This document shows positions 9,759-21,080 of a stretch of DNA of 64,000 nt, in pieces (within the stretch, counting starts at the first letter, position 1; each line of letters opens with the position of its first letter). The translations under genes were made by a program, and so were the position numbers. The stretch covers positions 1 to 64,000 of the forward strand of contig MSJI02000499.1 in the NCBI GenBank assembly GCA_001931905.2, read 5' to 3'. The DNA comes from Cladosporium sp. IMV 00045. Its lineage: Eukaryota > Ascomycota > Dothideomycetes > Cladosporiales > Cladosporiaceae. Below the pieces are notes generated by a model. It was not told the origin of the DNA. It saw only the letters and a list, made by a program, of their open reading frames with translations, and made no database searches.

Positions 9759-11667
9759 CTAAAAAATCGAATCAATAGCAAAATCCGACATGGGCGTAAT
9801 AGCAATATCATTAACAATCCACTGATCCCCGGGCGCAGGCTTGTCGTCCACAGGCTTCGCAAACTCGCTCAGAAACTTCAGCATCCAGCGATCGAGCTTG
9901 AAGCTCGTCTCCATGCTGTTCCTGCACGCCTTGTGGAAAGCCTGTAAGCGCATCATGCAGTAATCCAGACTGGGCCAGAGACTCCTCAACTTGAGTAAAA
10001 TTTCGAAGTTGTACTCGAGGCGCTGCTTGGCGGCGGCGATCTCGTCGTCGTCGGACGAGAAGAGAAGCGTGTGGATCTGCACCGTCGATGCGATCACTAG
10101 CACGTGCCCGACCATGTTGTACAGCACGTCGCAGCCGGGCGTTTGGTGCGCCATGTAGACCATGTTGCAGAGCTTGGCGGCGTGGTCTTTGCATTTTTGC
10201 GCGAGGCGTTGGGTGTTTTGGGGTTGTTGGTCGGAGGAGGAGGCGGTGGAGGTGGAGTTGTGCAGGTATTGGTAGAAGAGGAGCTGGCCGAAGTGGTAGA
10301 AGCCGAGATAGACTGCTACGTATGTTCGGCCCAGGCCTTGGGCGGCGTAATGCGCGAGGTTGGAAGGGTCGTCGCGGATAAATTCTGGTAGTTGAGTCTC
10401 CCAATCGTCTAGTCGTTGGGATAAGGCTTCCACTTCGCCGGGAGCCAGGGCCATTGTGCCTGCGTCGGCGGCGTTTCTGTTCAGTCGATTGACGTCGGCC
10501 AAGATGCGGTTGAGCACGATCATCTGCGCCAGCAGAGATGAGGAGGATGAGGAAGGGAAGTCATCCTGCGCCACGGTGTCTGCCAAATCATAATTTCGTA
10601 GCTGGAGAAATGCCATCTCTTCCATGGGGAGGGGTACGTCAGCCGGAGGGATTGCGATTTGCTTGGGGACTTGGATGCCAGTCGATGACCACTCATCTAC
10701 CATGCAGAGTGTATGCCAGACTAGGAATTGTCAGATGCGCCACATTGTGTGCGTCGAGGAAGGCCATACCTCTGATATTTATCTCCCGCTCTAAGCGAGT
10801 GCTGCAAATCCGATGTGGCAGATCTATCAGCTGCGCCATGCGGCAAGCAATGCCGTAGTATACTGATTCGGCTGCAGCATCGCCTTCGACGATGTAACAC
10901 GCGCCTAAGAGAACGCTGGCTTGTATTGATTGCAAAGACACGTCGCTTGGGTCGAATAGGCTCGCGCTCTTCTTCGCGTAAGGTGTGCCTCGAACTCGAG
11001 GGCTGATGCCGGCAAAAAACTCATGGGATGAGAACCTGGACATCCAATCTTCTGTCAGACTTGTGTTGATGCTCGTTGCGTACTCTGATGAGTTTGACTA
11101 ACCTTGCTGACAGCGCGATTACGGCATACATGATGACGGGCGGAGTCTTGTTCATGACCATATCAGCCATGAATGCCGGCTTCTGGAAGAGCGTGTGAAG
11201 CTGATCGTGGACATAGTCGAAGTACAGTGTAGCCAAATGGAAGCAAACAGCCGCAGGCGGGAGAGCTGTGTCATTGACTGTGCAATTGTCGACAACACTT
11301 GGACTGGTCACGGATGGTTGAAGTGTAGTGGTCTGAGGCAACGAGGCCGCATATGGAGAGTCGACATCGATGAGAGGCGAGGTCGTGACAGCATTATTAG
11401 ATGGCGCGACAGTCGAAGTAGGCTTTGCTGCCGCACCGAAGCTGGCTCCTCGCGTGCGAGCTGTCTTCGTTCCGGTGGCGGATATTGCTGATGGAACGCA
11501 TGGCACATTATGTTTCTGGCATAGTGCGCAGATGGCGCTGTCGGGCGGGATACGTTGGCATCGCCTCCGCCGGGATCTGTAAGGAAGAGTCAGTCAGGCG
11601 GTCTAGCTGCGGTAGAGGAAGCTCTCTAGCCTTACCGACAAAACTCGCATGCAGTCGGTGGCCGCAT
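9759..11667 (-). CDS. Zn2Cys6 fungal transcription factor, 577 aa
   Basis: Model: complement(join(9759..10720,10770..11035,11103..11576,11636..11667)); introns are 49, 67 and 59 bases and keep the frame. The start ATG at 11667 gives MRPPTACEFCRSRRRRCQRI, and the zinc cluster is completed by CALCQKHNVPC; the first intron falls between the second and third cysteines. The middle matches the fungal-specific transcription factor domain: DYVHDQLHTLFQKPAF, YAVIALSARFSSHEFF, then the junction RVWHTLCMVDEWSS, a hallmark of this superfamily. It should act in the nucleus as a pathway regulator. Targets are unknown. The nearest specialised gene is the NRPS about 2 kb further right, with the Mpv17-like gene between. 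Confidence 0.87.
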
Positions 11668-11943
11668 GACAGGTCGTCTACACCATCACCAACGTGCTAC
11701 GAGAGGCTGAAACGGGAGACGAAGATGGTTTCCCGCCAGCGGCGGGCAACGAACAGTAGACAGGAAGCATTGGAGCTCTATTGACTTTCTTGGGAGGAGA
11801 GGTTCGTTGAAGAAACGCCACAGCCCAAGAATTCGCGGCCGGGACTTGCCCTTCTTCCCTCTACATGACCCGACTAGGTATGACGCTACACTTTCCTCAC
11901 AACAACAAACAAAACATTTTCGTTCTCATTCACGGAGGTCTGG

Positions 11944-12655
11944 TCACCACAAACTCATGAAGAAACCCCAGACTAGTCCGGCGGCGTTGCCAACAAGTGG
12001 TCGGTATTCCATCGGCACCATCACGAGATTTAACAGGCAGACCATCGGCCAGAATCTGTAGCCAGCTGAAAGCATTGGCCAAAAGTCCTACACAGTATCA
12101 GAGACGTGATACGAAAGCTCCTTGAGACATGGTACTCATACCTTAGAGAGTGCATGCTGAATATGTGCCCCGCTGTGGCCCTTGATCCAGCCCAACACAA
12201 CGATGAACAGCATCGTGTTTGTCGTTGCGCTCAACGACTGGTCTAACAAGAACTTGAAGAACGTATTACGAATGTTGAGTCGTCCATACTTGGAAAGTAA
12301 GTCCTTTTCGTCGGTCTTCTTGTCTGGATCGATCTTGTCGCGTAGCGATCCCTCAATGGTCCTTGTTGGGAAACGCTTCTCGAGTGCAGTTCGAAATATG
12401 AAGTTTGGTGCTGCGGTGATAGCGGTGAACAGCATGAATTGAAGGATCTGGATCAGATCAATGGCAAACAGGTCCTGCAATGCGTATTAGCACAGGAACT
12501 TGGTTGAGAGATCATTCCACTGACGGTCATACCTTTGCCTGATACGCAGCGAACGCCTGTGCAAGCGCACCCGAGATAGCATTGAGTACCACGGCTTCAA
12601 TGGTCGGATGTACAAGGTCCATAAAGCCGTGACTGGAAGACGACTTCACAGCCAT
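11944..12655 (-). CDS. Mpv17/PMP22-family integral membrane protein, 199 aa
   Basis: Model: complement(join(11944..12087,12142..12474,12533..12655)); introns 54 and 58 bases. Start MAVKSSSSHGF at 12655. The C-terminal exon is the family signature: DFWPMLSAGYRFWPMVCLLN, then PMEYRPLVGN and VWGFFMSLW before the stop. LLDQSLSATTNTMLFIVVLG is the usual segment around the second or third membrane helix. About four membrane segments are expected. Mpv17 family members sit in the inner mitochondrial or peroxisomal membrane and are linked to metabolite or pore functions; the exact substrate is unknown. Length is normal for the family (about 175-200). It is co-directional with the Zn2Cys6 regulator and divergent from the NRPS. 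Confidence 0.88.
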
Positions 12656-13828
12656 GGTCGTATTGAGTTGCAACGAGACCTGGCTCTCGTGACAGAAAAG
12701 GGTTGGATGCGCCTTCACACAATGATATACAAAGCTTTGGATCAACAGGAAGCTATAAACATACGAATCAATTTCAATTCCTTCACTGGATTCAAGCCTG
12801 GATAGCTATATCGACGAAAATAGAACATCTCAAGGAGGATGCCATCCGGCTTGTTTCTCCACCTGAGGAGTTTTCCGCCTCCGTTCAGCATGACAGTGCT
12901 GGGGTTTACCGCCGGCGAACGAGGTCCAATAATAGAAGCGCACATAGCATGACACGGGTTTTGTTCTGAGCACAGGGGCATTGTTCTTTAGTCCTTTTCC
13001 TTCTCGATTTTCTGAGATGGGAATGGGCATTTTGTCCCTGAATCTGGAACTGATTGTTCCTGATCGCATTGTTTATACAAATCCAAGTTACGGGAGAAGA
13101 AGAACAGCACATTAGAGGAATACATTGAATGAAACTCTGGCAAGGACGGATGTACTATTATCATTTTCAGTTTCTGAATCGGTACATAGGATATCAGCCA
13201 CATTTGTCACTAATACCTTGGTGTGAATTAAGAAGAATGGCCGTGGTACTTTACCCCAACCCTAACCCTTGAGACATTGGCTAAATAAATTCATCAGCCC
13301 GCCGATCGAAACGCCGAAACACATCCGCCACGCGTACAGATTGTAAATCCTATGCACGTATCCAGACACGATTTTGAAGACTTGCATCAATATTTCGCTA
13401 ATGGGCTATTCTACATGCATGTTTACGACACATCACCATCAATATTTGGACAATGAAGCTTTATGGCTTCCCACGCTATTCTCTGACATCTGGTCAACTG
13501 CTAACCCGGCTGCCAACAATGACGTTCTGGATATATGAGACCATGAGCATGTATAATACTGTCGTTCCACCCGCCAGCAGCCACAGAAAGAGCAGAAGCT
13601 AGCCTTTTCGCGGAAATGCAAGTCGCTGGCGGGGCTTCACCGCGATTCGACCGTGATCATATTATGGTAGCACAAATGCGCTGTACTCTGTCATCCGATG
13701 ATCCCGGTCCTAGATTCTGGAAACGGTGGCATCACGAAATCATGAGATCGACGTGCGCAAAGGCATGTGATCGCCGTCAAGGATCTAATATGTAAGTCGA
13801 GCATGTCCATAGTAGTGGGAAACCAGGT
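12656..13828. other. Gene-free 1.2-kb region upstream of the NRPS
   Basis: Only short unsupported frames on both strands. It separates the divergent Mpv17-like gene and the NRPS and must hold both promoters. A telomere-like motif lies at 13254-13270. No transposase or terminal repeats were seen. Confidence 0.5.
13254..13270. repeat. Short telomere-like motif (two CCCTAA-type units)
   Basis: CCCCAACCCTAACCCTT contains two units close to the fungal telomere repeat TTAGGG. Too short to prove an interstitial telomere; it could be a Tbf1/Rap1-type binding box or chance. Confidence 0.35.
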
Positions 13829-16800
13829 TTGTCTCAGCCATCGAACATGGAGGACTTCTCCCAATTCCCTTGTCAGCTTACTCATCCAGCAGAAGACCAG
13901 CCGACTTCATGGGCCTTGGATGCTTTCACGTTTGACCTCGAGCTGCAGCATGATCGAAAAACAGACAGAGATTTCAAGACTCGTGCTAACCTCGCCTTTG
14001 CACAACTCATCTGGGAGTTTACCGGCGATGCATCTGTACGAAGCCTTATTGTGACAAAGCAAGGTCAATCACTCGAGCATGCAGCGTGCACGCTGGACAT
14101 CAGCCCAAATACCACGGTTGAGGGCGCCCTGAGAGATATCACGAGATCTGAGCGGAAGATTCCACGCGACACTCCCGCAGCCCCTAGTGCAATTGTGCAT
14201 CTGCCAAAGGGCGCAAATGTGCCTTCTCAAAAGCCACTCAAAGATGTTCCGCTGCAGATATTGTGTGTGCCTGGCAGAGAAGCTTTGGAGGTACAATTTT
14301 TAGTGTGGTATGAGAAGGCCTCGGTTCATCCATTTCATGCCCAAAGATACGGGCGGCGGTTCGTCACTTTAGTCAAAGCAATCTGGTTGGCAAGAAACAG
14401 CGACACCATTGCCAGTATTGCAACGCTGGAAGCCGACGATGAAGATTTCATTAGATCCCTCAACTCCAACCCACAGGAAATGGATTTCAGAACAATCCAC
14501 GATTGCGTTTCTCAAGCCGCAGCTCGAGACCCCCACAGGACTGCTATTGATGCATGGGACGGTCAGTTCTCTCGCCATGAATTGGAAAATGCATCAAACC
14601 GATTAGCTGGCAGTCTGATTGGTGATGGTGTGAAGTGTGGGAGCATAGTGAGCATTATGTTGGACAAGTCAAAATGGACAGCTGTCTCCATGTTGGCAGT
14701 ACTCAAAGCTGGTTCAGCGTTCTTGTTTCTTGAACCGACTTTGCCATTTGAGCGCCTACAAGTGATGGTCGACAAGACACGCTGCACCTACGCCGTCACT
14801 TCAAGAGAGCATACGTCGCTTGCTTGCTCCCTCATTCCGCAAGTCATTACCATAAATGGCCATGGTGATTTCCTGGAAGTCGACAATGGCTCTGCCGGCG
14901 AATGTATCAGAAAATCGCAGAGACTGCCACAAGTCTCGCCGGAGGATGCAGCCTTCCTAATTTTCACCTCTGGCAGTTCTGGAACTCCCAAAGCTATTGT
15001 GACACAGCATTTCGCCTGGGTCACAGGATATACCCAGCACGTGCATAAGTTCGGCATCACAGAAGGCATGCGAGTGTTTCAGTGCGCGTCTTATAGCTTT
15101 GTGGTTTCGATCCTTGACACGATTTCCACGCTGCTTGTTGGTGGCACAGTTTGCATACCCTGCTCGGACGAACGCATCAACGACCTCGAGAACGCAATTC
15201 GTCGCCTGAGACCGGACTACATATGCATGACTCCATCCGTTGCGAAAGTCGTCAGTCCAGCCAGAGTTTCCAGTATTAAAACACTGGTACTCGTTGGCGA
15301 GCCCATATCTCGATCTATTGCCGAGCCGTGGATGGAAAAGGGCGACGTCACGCTGAGAAATGGCTATGGACAGAGCGAAGCGTGTAGCATGAATAGCACC
15401 GCTGTCCTTTCAAAGTCTACCAGCTCGTACCGCACGATTGGTAACAGTACTTGGCTGCGATACTGGATTGTCGATCCATGGAACCACAATCGTCTCATGC
15501 CGGTGGGTGGACTGGGTGAACTAGTCGTTGAAGGCCACAGTGTAGCTCAAGGTTACTTCGAGGAGCCGGCGAAGACAGCTGCAGCATTCATACAGAGCCC
15601 AGCGTGGGCTGCATCCTTTGGAGCTGGCACTGGAGGGCGCCGATGGTACAAGACAGGCGACTTGGTGCAGTATCAAGAGAATGGCGAACTCTTCTTGTAT
15701 GGCAGGAAGGATGCCCAGCTCAAAATCCATGGACAGCGTGTGGAGGCTGCGGAGATTGAACATTTGATCTTGAAAGCATTCGATGGAAACATCAGCCAAG
15801 TCGTGGTTGACAAAATTGCAGAAAACGGTGCGGAAATCGAAAAGCTCATTGCATTTGTCCAGCTTCGCGAGAGCCTGGATGCATTGAGAAATACTAGCGA
15901 CCGAGTTGTGCAGGAGGAGCGAGAGCGACAAGTCCACACGGAGATGCTTGACCGACTCGCGAATGCCGTCCCGAATTGGATGATCCCTGCCAGAGTAATA
16001 CTCGTCAAGGAGATGACTAGGACCGCCACAGGGAAGCTCGACAGACGCTCGCTGAAAGAGGTCCATGGTAAGCGCCTTGTCACGAGAGAAGTGGGGACTT
16101 CTTCAAAAGTAGAGACAACGACAAATGAGATTTCCGACGACCAGGTATGTCAACAGGAAGGCACCTCTTCTGAAATCACCTGCCTGAGCCAAATCTGGAG
16201 TCGAGTTCTCAAGCTGCAAAAAAACACCCTCAACCCACACAGTCGCTGGGCTCAGGCCGGAGGAGACTCGATGACTGCTATGTTATTGGTCAGAGACGCA
16301 AAAGCACAAGGTTTCTACTTCACTTCAGCCGACGTTCTTTCCGGGGCGTCTTTGGAAGAATTGGCTGCAAAGAACACCCCTCAAAGGACCGACTCTTTGG
16401 ACCCATCATCAGAAGCAGAACAGCTCAATGAGAGTGGCAAATATGGTGTCTCGATGCCCACGACGGATTTTCAGAGCCACTACGCACCAGAAGCAAGCAA
16501 CAAGGCAGTGAATCAGCTGTTCAAGTACAAAATCGCTTTTCGAGGAGCCTTTGATTTCGAACAGATCCAGCAGGCTGTACAGGTCTGGTTTGCAAGTATC
16601 GAAACTTTGCGCATTAAATTTCACCAAGTTGAGTCGGGTGAGGTCGTTCAATCCTTGATGGCCAAGGAGACTACAGAGTGGCAGCAGCGCATCCGGACAC
16701 ACGAGTCCGATGAAGACGTCGCTTCCAGATCGACCCAACATGACTTCCTGGCCCATCCGGTCTTTGTGTCTCTGCGCGAATCAACATCGTTTCCAAAACC

Positions 16801-17746
16801 AGGCGTGGATATAATGTTGCATACACATCACAGCATCTTCGATGGCTTGTCCTTTGACCTGATGCTTGATGACTTGGTAGAACTTTGCCAGGGTCACAAA
16901 GTGGCTGCACGGCCGTCATATATGGATTACATCCGTGGTCGTTTCTTGAAGCATGATGCAAAGTCCTTGGATTATTGGAGCGGTCTACTTCGTGGTTCGA
17001 TGCCCACGATCCTGAGGCAGAAGCCCGAAGAACTGATTGCAGCGGGTGGCTCTCATCCAAGCAATCTCCAAAGCGTCTCGCGGATCGTCTATCTTCAACC
17101 GTCTGACGAGCGTCGAGCATTCAACATGTCTACCGTGGTGCATTGTGCATGGAGCATGGTCCTTGGTGCAATCTCAGGCAAGACGGACGTAATGTTCCTA
17201 ACACTCATGCATGGGCGAGACGAGGACGTTGAGCGCAGCGAAGATATCATCGGCTGTTGCGTCTCTGAATGTCCTGTGAGGATCCACTGCTCGGACGACA
17301 TGCGATTCTCAGACTTCATCGACCACGTGCAAAGGCAAATCATCTCCTCAAGCAACCACGCACATCTTGGCGCGAACACAATCGCCTCCAAGTGCACCGA
17401 GTGGCCGTTGAAGGATGATTGGTATCAGCACAGCTCTTTTGTTCTGCATCAGAACGTCTTGACAAAGGAACACATGCCCGTTGGGGACCTGGGATATCTC
17501 CACGTTGAGCACACAGATGTTTTGAGAGTACAAATGTATGACTTCGATCTGTATTCAAAGTCGGCTGATGCTGGAGAGTTGTCGTTCGAGCTGACATATC
17601 TGGCGCAACTATATTCTGCCAAAGAGGCAAATGCTGTGGCGGATGCATTCACGACGGCGGTCAGGGCATGTGTGACGGGTGAGGGAACTGCTGGTTCCTT
17701 GCGGAAGAACATGGCTGGATTGAGATCGTTACCAAGGTTGCAGTAA
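13829..17746 (+). CDS. Monomodular nonribosomal peptide synthetase, A-T-C, 1,305 aa
   Basis: Activates one acyl substrate, loads it on a carrier and condenses it. Residues about 25-215 resemble the C-terminal lobe of a condensation domain without HHxxxDG, a vestigial N-terminal piece. The adenylation domain shows FTSGSSGTPK (379-388), NGYGQSE (511-517), YKTGDL (607-612), GRKDAQLKIHGQRVEA and TGKLDR with Lys736. The carrier serine is S814 in GGDS. The terminal condensation domain carries HHSIFDG at 1000-1006. No thioesterase or reductase follows, so release is probably by the terminal C domain onto an amine or hydroxyl acceptor. In core A4, FVVSILD (424-430) has Val425 where alpha-amino-acid domains have Asp. 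No introns. The architecture recalls the fungal alkaloid-tailoring A-T-C enzymes, but the product is unknown. An alternative start is the ATG at 13847. Confidence 0.9.
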   Translation: MSQPSNMEDFSQFPCQLTHPAEDQPTSWALDAFTFDLELQHDRKTDRDFKTRANLAFAQLIWEFTGDASVRSLIVTKQGQSLEHAACTLDISPNTTVEGALRDITRSERKIPRDTPAAPSAIVHLPKGANVPSQKPLKDVPLQILCVPGREALEVQFLVWYEKASVHPFHAQRYGRRFVTLVKAIWLARNSDTIASIATLEADDEDFIRSLNSNPQEMDFRTIHDCVSQAAARDPHRTAIDAWDGQFSRHELENASNRLAGSLIGDGVKCGSIVSIMLDKSKWTAVSMLAVLKAGSAFLFLEPTLPFERLQVMVDKTRCTYAVTSREHTSLACSLIPQVITINGHGDFLEVDNGSAGECIRKSQRLPQVSPEDAAFLIFTSGSSGTPKAIVTQHFAWVTGYTQHVHKFGITEGMRVFQCASYSFVVSILDTISTLLVGGTVCIPCSDERINDLENAIRRLRPDYICMTPSVAKVVSPARVSSIKTLVLVGEPISRSIAEPWMEKGDVTLRNGYGQSEACSMNSTAVLSKSTSSYRTIGNSTWLRYWIVDPWNHNRLMPVGGLGELVVEGHSVAQGYFEEPAKTAAAFIQSPAWAASFGAGTGGRRWYKTGDLVQYQENGELFLYGRKDAQLKIHGQRVEAAEIEHLILKAFDGNISQVVVDKIAENGAEIEKLIAFVQLRESLDALRNTSDRVVQEERERQVHTEMLDRLANAVPNWMIPARVILVKEMTRTATGKLDRRSLKEVHGKRLVTREVGTSSKVETTTNEISDDQVCQQEGTSSEITCLSQIWSRVLKLQKNTLNPHSRWAQAGGDSMTAMLLVRDAKAQGFYFTSADVLSGASLEELAAKNTPQRTDSLDPSSEAEQLNESGKYGVSMPTTDFQSHYAPEASNKAVNQLFKYKIAFRGAFDFEQIQQAVQVWFASIETLRIKFHQVESGEVVQSLMAKETTEWQQRIRTHESDEDVASRSTQHDFLAHPVFVSLRESTSFPKPGVDIMLHTHHSIFDGLSFDLMLDDLVELCQGHKVAARPSYMDYIRGRFLKHDAKSLDYWSGLLRGSMPTILRQKPEELIAAGGSHPSNLQSVSRIVYLQPSDERRAFNMSTVVHCAWSMVLGAISGKTDVMFLTLMHGRDEDVERSEDIIGCCVSECPVRIHCSDDMRFSDFIDHVQRQIISSSNHAHLGANTIASKCTEWPLKDDWYQHSSFVLHQNVLTKEHMPVGDLGYLHVEHTDVLRVQMYDFDLYSKSADAGELSFELTYLAQLYSAKEANAVADAFTTAVRACVTGEGTAGSLRKNMAGLRSLPRLQ

Positions 17747-18190
17747 ATGTAGAGAATGACATGTCATCTGTTCATAACAATGGGATTGGCTCACATGGTT
17801 GACGAAGTATGATTGGTTCCAAGAAAAGAGTGAGCGTTACAGGAGTCAGCCAGAACGGTCTGTATTGTTGACAGTGCCTTATCATGTATGGAGGCGGAGA
17901 ACGCAGGATAGCTGGTAACTTAGTCACTCACGAAAGTTCATTCATGAAGGTTATTGCCCATGGGGAAAACGAAAGTCTGATTGCTCCTCCACATCGATTC
18001 ACGACAACTCATGATTCGAGTTTTCCGCCCAATTCCGCCAAACCCGCCTACCTGGAGCTGTTTCCCGCCAGCATAGCTTGGAGCAGCGGAGGTGTTTGAA
18101 TAAGATGCGACCGCCTGCGATATAGTGATCTGAGTGCCACTTGAATATTGTACTCCCCGAAACCATACTACACATACCAAATCCGTCGAG
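17747..18190. other. Intergenic region between NRPS and alpha-galactosidase
   Basis: About 440 bases without a supportable gene; it serves as the upstream region of the alpha-galactosidase. Confidence 0.5.
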
Positions 18191-19855
18191 ATGGTGCTTC
18201 TGAACCTGGCTCCCCTCGCGCTCTGGGCAGTTCGAGCTGCAGCTGTGAACAATGGTCTGGCGAGAACGCCACAAATGGGATGGGTAAGTAGCCCAGGCAG
18301 TCCCACTACATACTGTCCGCTGACAATTTGATCATAGAACAATTGGAACACCTTCGCATGCGACGTGTCCGAGGACCTTCTGCTGGAAACATCCCAGTTG
18401 CTGATCGATTACGGCCTTCGAGACCTTGGCTACAACTACGTTGTTCTCGACGACTGCTGGTCGAGAGGACGTGGTGATGATGGCTATCTCATTGTCGACG
18501 AAGCCAAGTTTCCCAACGGCATGAATGCTGTCTCAGAGAGGTTGCACGATAAGGATCTCCTCTTCGGCATGTATTCAAGCGCTGGAGAATTGACCTGTGC
18601 CAGATACGGTATGCGCCCAAAAGCTTTTTGAAACTTGTCTCCTGCTAATGTTCGACAGCTGGATCTCTGGACTACGAAAAGCAAGATGCTCAGAGCTTCG
18701 CTTCATGGGGCGTCGACTACTTGAAGTACGACAACTGCTACCACATGGGACGCTTTGGAACGCCAGTCGTCTCGTTCAATCGCTTCAACGAGATGGCGAA
18801 GGCCTTGAAAGACACTGGGAGGTCAGTCCTTTACAGTCTCTGTAGCTGGGGAGAGGACTATGTCCACACCGTGAGTACGCATGTTCTGAAAATGTGGGAT
18901 AGTGCTGACTCTGGCAGTGGGGTCCTTCAATCGCCAACTCGTGGCGTATCTCCGGCGACATCTACGACTCCTTCGCTCGCCCGGACGATCTCTGTGGCTG
19001 CGGCGATCCGACTGATCCTCATTGCGTTGCTCCTGGCACTCACTGCTCAGTTCTGGCGATTGTCAACAAGGTTGCCCCCTACATCGACCGCGGGCTGCCC
19101 GGAGGTTGGAATGACCTTGACATGCTTGAAGTCGGATTGGGTGGGATGACAGATGAAGAGGTGAGATTCGCAGACATGAGCGCCCGCAAAAACCTTCTAT
19201 GCTGACATCTCCGCAGTACAAAGCGCACTTCTCAATGTGGGCTGCCTTGAAGTCGCCACTTCTCCTCGGGAATGATCTTCGTGATATGGATGCATCGACT
19301 TTGTCCATCATCAACAACCCAGCAATCATCGCCATCAGCCAAGATCCACGAGGCAAAGCAGTTCAGCGCGTCAGCAACAACCAGAGTGTTTCCAAAGACG
19401 TGTTCGGCATTGGCGAGGCTCACGTTTGGAGCGGTCCACTGGCAAACGGCGATCAGGTCGTTATTTTCCTCAATGCCGCCAACGAAGATCTTGAGATGTC
19501 TGCATCTCTGGCAGAGATCTTCGTGATGGATGGTCCTGGCGGAAGCGCACCGCAAGTGAAGCAGACATGGGCCGTCCATGATCTGTGGGCAACCCGGATG
19601 GCCGAGGATGATGCTCAGACCATCCTGAAAGAGAAACCAGGCAAGATTCCGGGGTTCTACAACGCGACAGAGCTTCCGTATGCACAGGGACTGGCGGAGA
19701 ATGACCCTCGTCTCTTTGGTGGAAAAGTTGGAGTAGTCAACGCTGGTGGATATTTGGAGACCCAGGTGAAGCGTCATGCTGCTAAGGTGTTCCGGCTGCG
19801 GAGTATCGATGGGCAAGACAAGACCAGGAAGAGTTTGGTGAGAGAAGAGCTCTAA
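18191..19855 (+). CDS. Secreted alpha-galactosidase, GH27, 485 aa
   Basis: Model: join(18191..18283,18338..18608,18659..18870,18918..19160,19217..19855); four introns of 47-56 bases. It hydrolyses terminal alpha-1,6-galactose from melibiose, raffinose or galactomannan. A hydrophobic signal peptide starts MVLLNLAPLALWAVRAAAV. GH27 motifs follow: GLARTPQMGWNNWNTFACDV, VLDDCW, the nucleophile Asp146 in LKYDNC and the acid/base Asp206 in RISGD, then GWNDLDMLEVG. Cysteine spacing in the CGCGDPTDPHC insert fits eukaryotic GH27. The C-terminal beta domain is complete. The sugar porter downstream supports a catabolic role. Family call is firm; substrate preference within GH27 is not readable. Confidence 0.92.
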
Positions 19856-20613
19856 GGTCCGAGCTCTTGTGATATGAGGGATACTGCAATGTGTCGGATC
19901 TGGTAGTCAGCGATAGATTGTTGGCGTTCTCCACTCAACAGATATAATTCAAAGTCGTTTACAATATCGATGCTCATTCAGAAAACCGTTCACATTCCCA
20001 GTGATCGCGGAGTGTTCCACACTTGTACCGGCGTATATTGGAAGAGCCGAAAACTGCTTTCTTCAATGAAGATGTTCTTCTCTACGTGCCAGGTGACTAT
20101 AGCTCGTGCCAATCAACCACATGCGAAATCTGGCATGGTGTCATCATTGCGATTAACTGCTACCACTGCGTCTCCAGTAGTCAGGTTCCCTTTGCGAATG
20201 CCGGATATTCTTCTGCATGCGACGACCTGCTCGGCGGTATTGCGCATCCTCATTGTCGACAACCGGCAACGAGATGAAGTTCCCTCCACATTTGCCCGCT
20301 CGCATGTCTTGCATCTGCGGCGGCGTCAGGCGGAGAATGGCGTCGAGGAGCGGCTTTGATGGCGTGACAGAGGAAGTCAAGCTATCTCAAAGAGACATCA
20401 GGCCATCTTCGGCACCAAAAAGCCTGGATATAGGTATGAGGTAATGGAGAGACAGCTAGACAGTGGAAAGAAAGGGAAAGCCACAGGCCAAGAAGCACTC
20501 ACGTGGTGCGACCATGGCGTTCCTCCACAATCCCGGCCTTGGTGGCGGGAGGTGGAGATGAGGAGACAAGCAAAAGGAACGGCGAAGACCTTGGACGCAC
20601 CCCAGAAGCCATC

Positions 20614-20625
20614 ACCCCATGGGGT
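20614..20625. promoter_or_regulatory. Perfect 12-base palindrome ACCCCATGGGGT in sugar-porter promoter
   Basis: An exact inverted repeat 456 bases before the porter ATG, next to a CCCCAG that matches the reverse of the CreA consensus SYGGRG. It could be a repressor or Zn-factor site; no experimental link. Confidence 0.25.
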
Positions 20626-20931
20626 ATCTATTTCTGATTTCGTTGGATCTGGCCTTTTGCTGGGCAGCCACAGAAGCATAAGGGGCCTTGTGGCGAATCA
20701 CCAACGCGCCAGCCGTCCGAAATAGTATACGAGATACACCGAGCTCTGTATCCCAAGACCTCGATGTGGCTACACCCGAAGGACGCCACACTGTAAAGAC
20801 GGCGGCTTTGCTGGCGGAGAACTTACATACCACTGGAAGAGCGCAAACAGAGATTCTGGGCCTCCACATCCTCCCATGAACACATTGAAGCTCTCACAAT
20901 CTCTATACCAACTCTCACACGAGGAAAGTGA

Positions 20932-20938
20932 TATATAA
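20932..20938 (+). promoter_or_regulatory. TATATAA, possible TATA box of sugar porter
   Basis: Lies 143 bases upstream of the ATG at 21081 and is followed by a CA-rich leader, a usual arrangement for inducible fungal transporters. Confidence 0.35.
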
Positions 20939-21080
20939 CCATGGACACGAACGCGACTGGAGCCAATATCATCACCATCACAACAACAGCTTCTCCACAA
21001 CACCGCATTAACATCCTCAGCGAGCGTCTACCGCTATTCGCAGCCTATTGCGCTGATCCCACCTCGCAATTCCAATAACA

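Larger units (their letters stand above)
19856..21080. other. Gene-free 1.2-kb region upstream of the sugar porter
   Basis: Short frames only, none recognisable. It includes CreA-like CCCCAG at about 20600 and a 12-base palindrome at 20614-20625. A pyrimidine/AC-rich leader precedes the porter ATG. Confidence 0.45.

Noticed and set aside
19970..20359. Frame of 129 codons after the alpha-galactosidase
   Set aside because: No recognisable feature; amino-acid pattern looks random.
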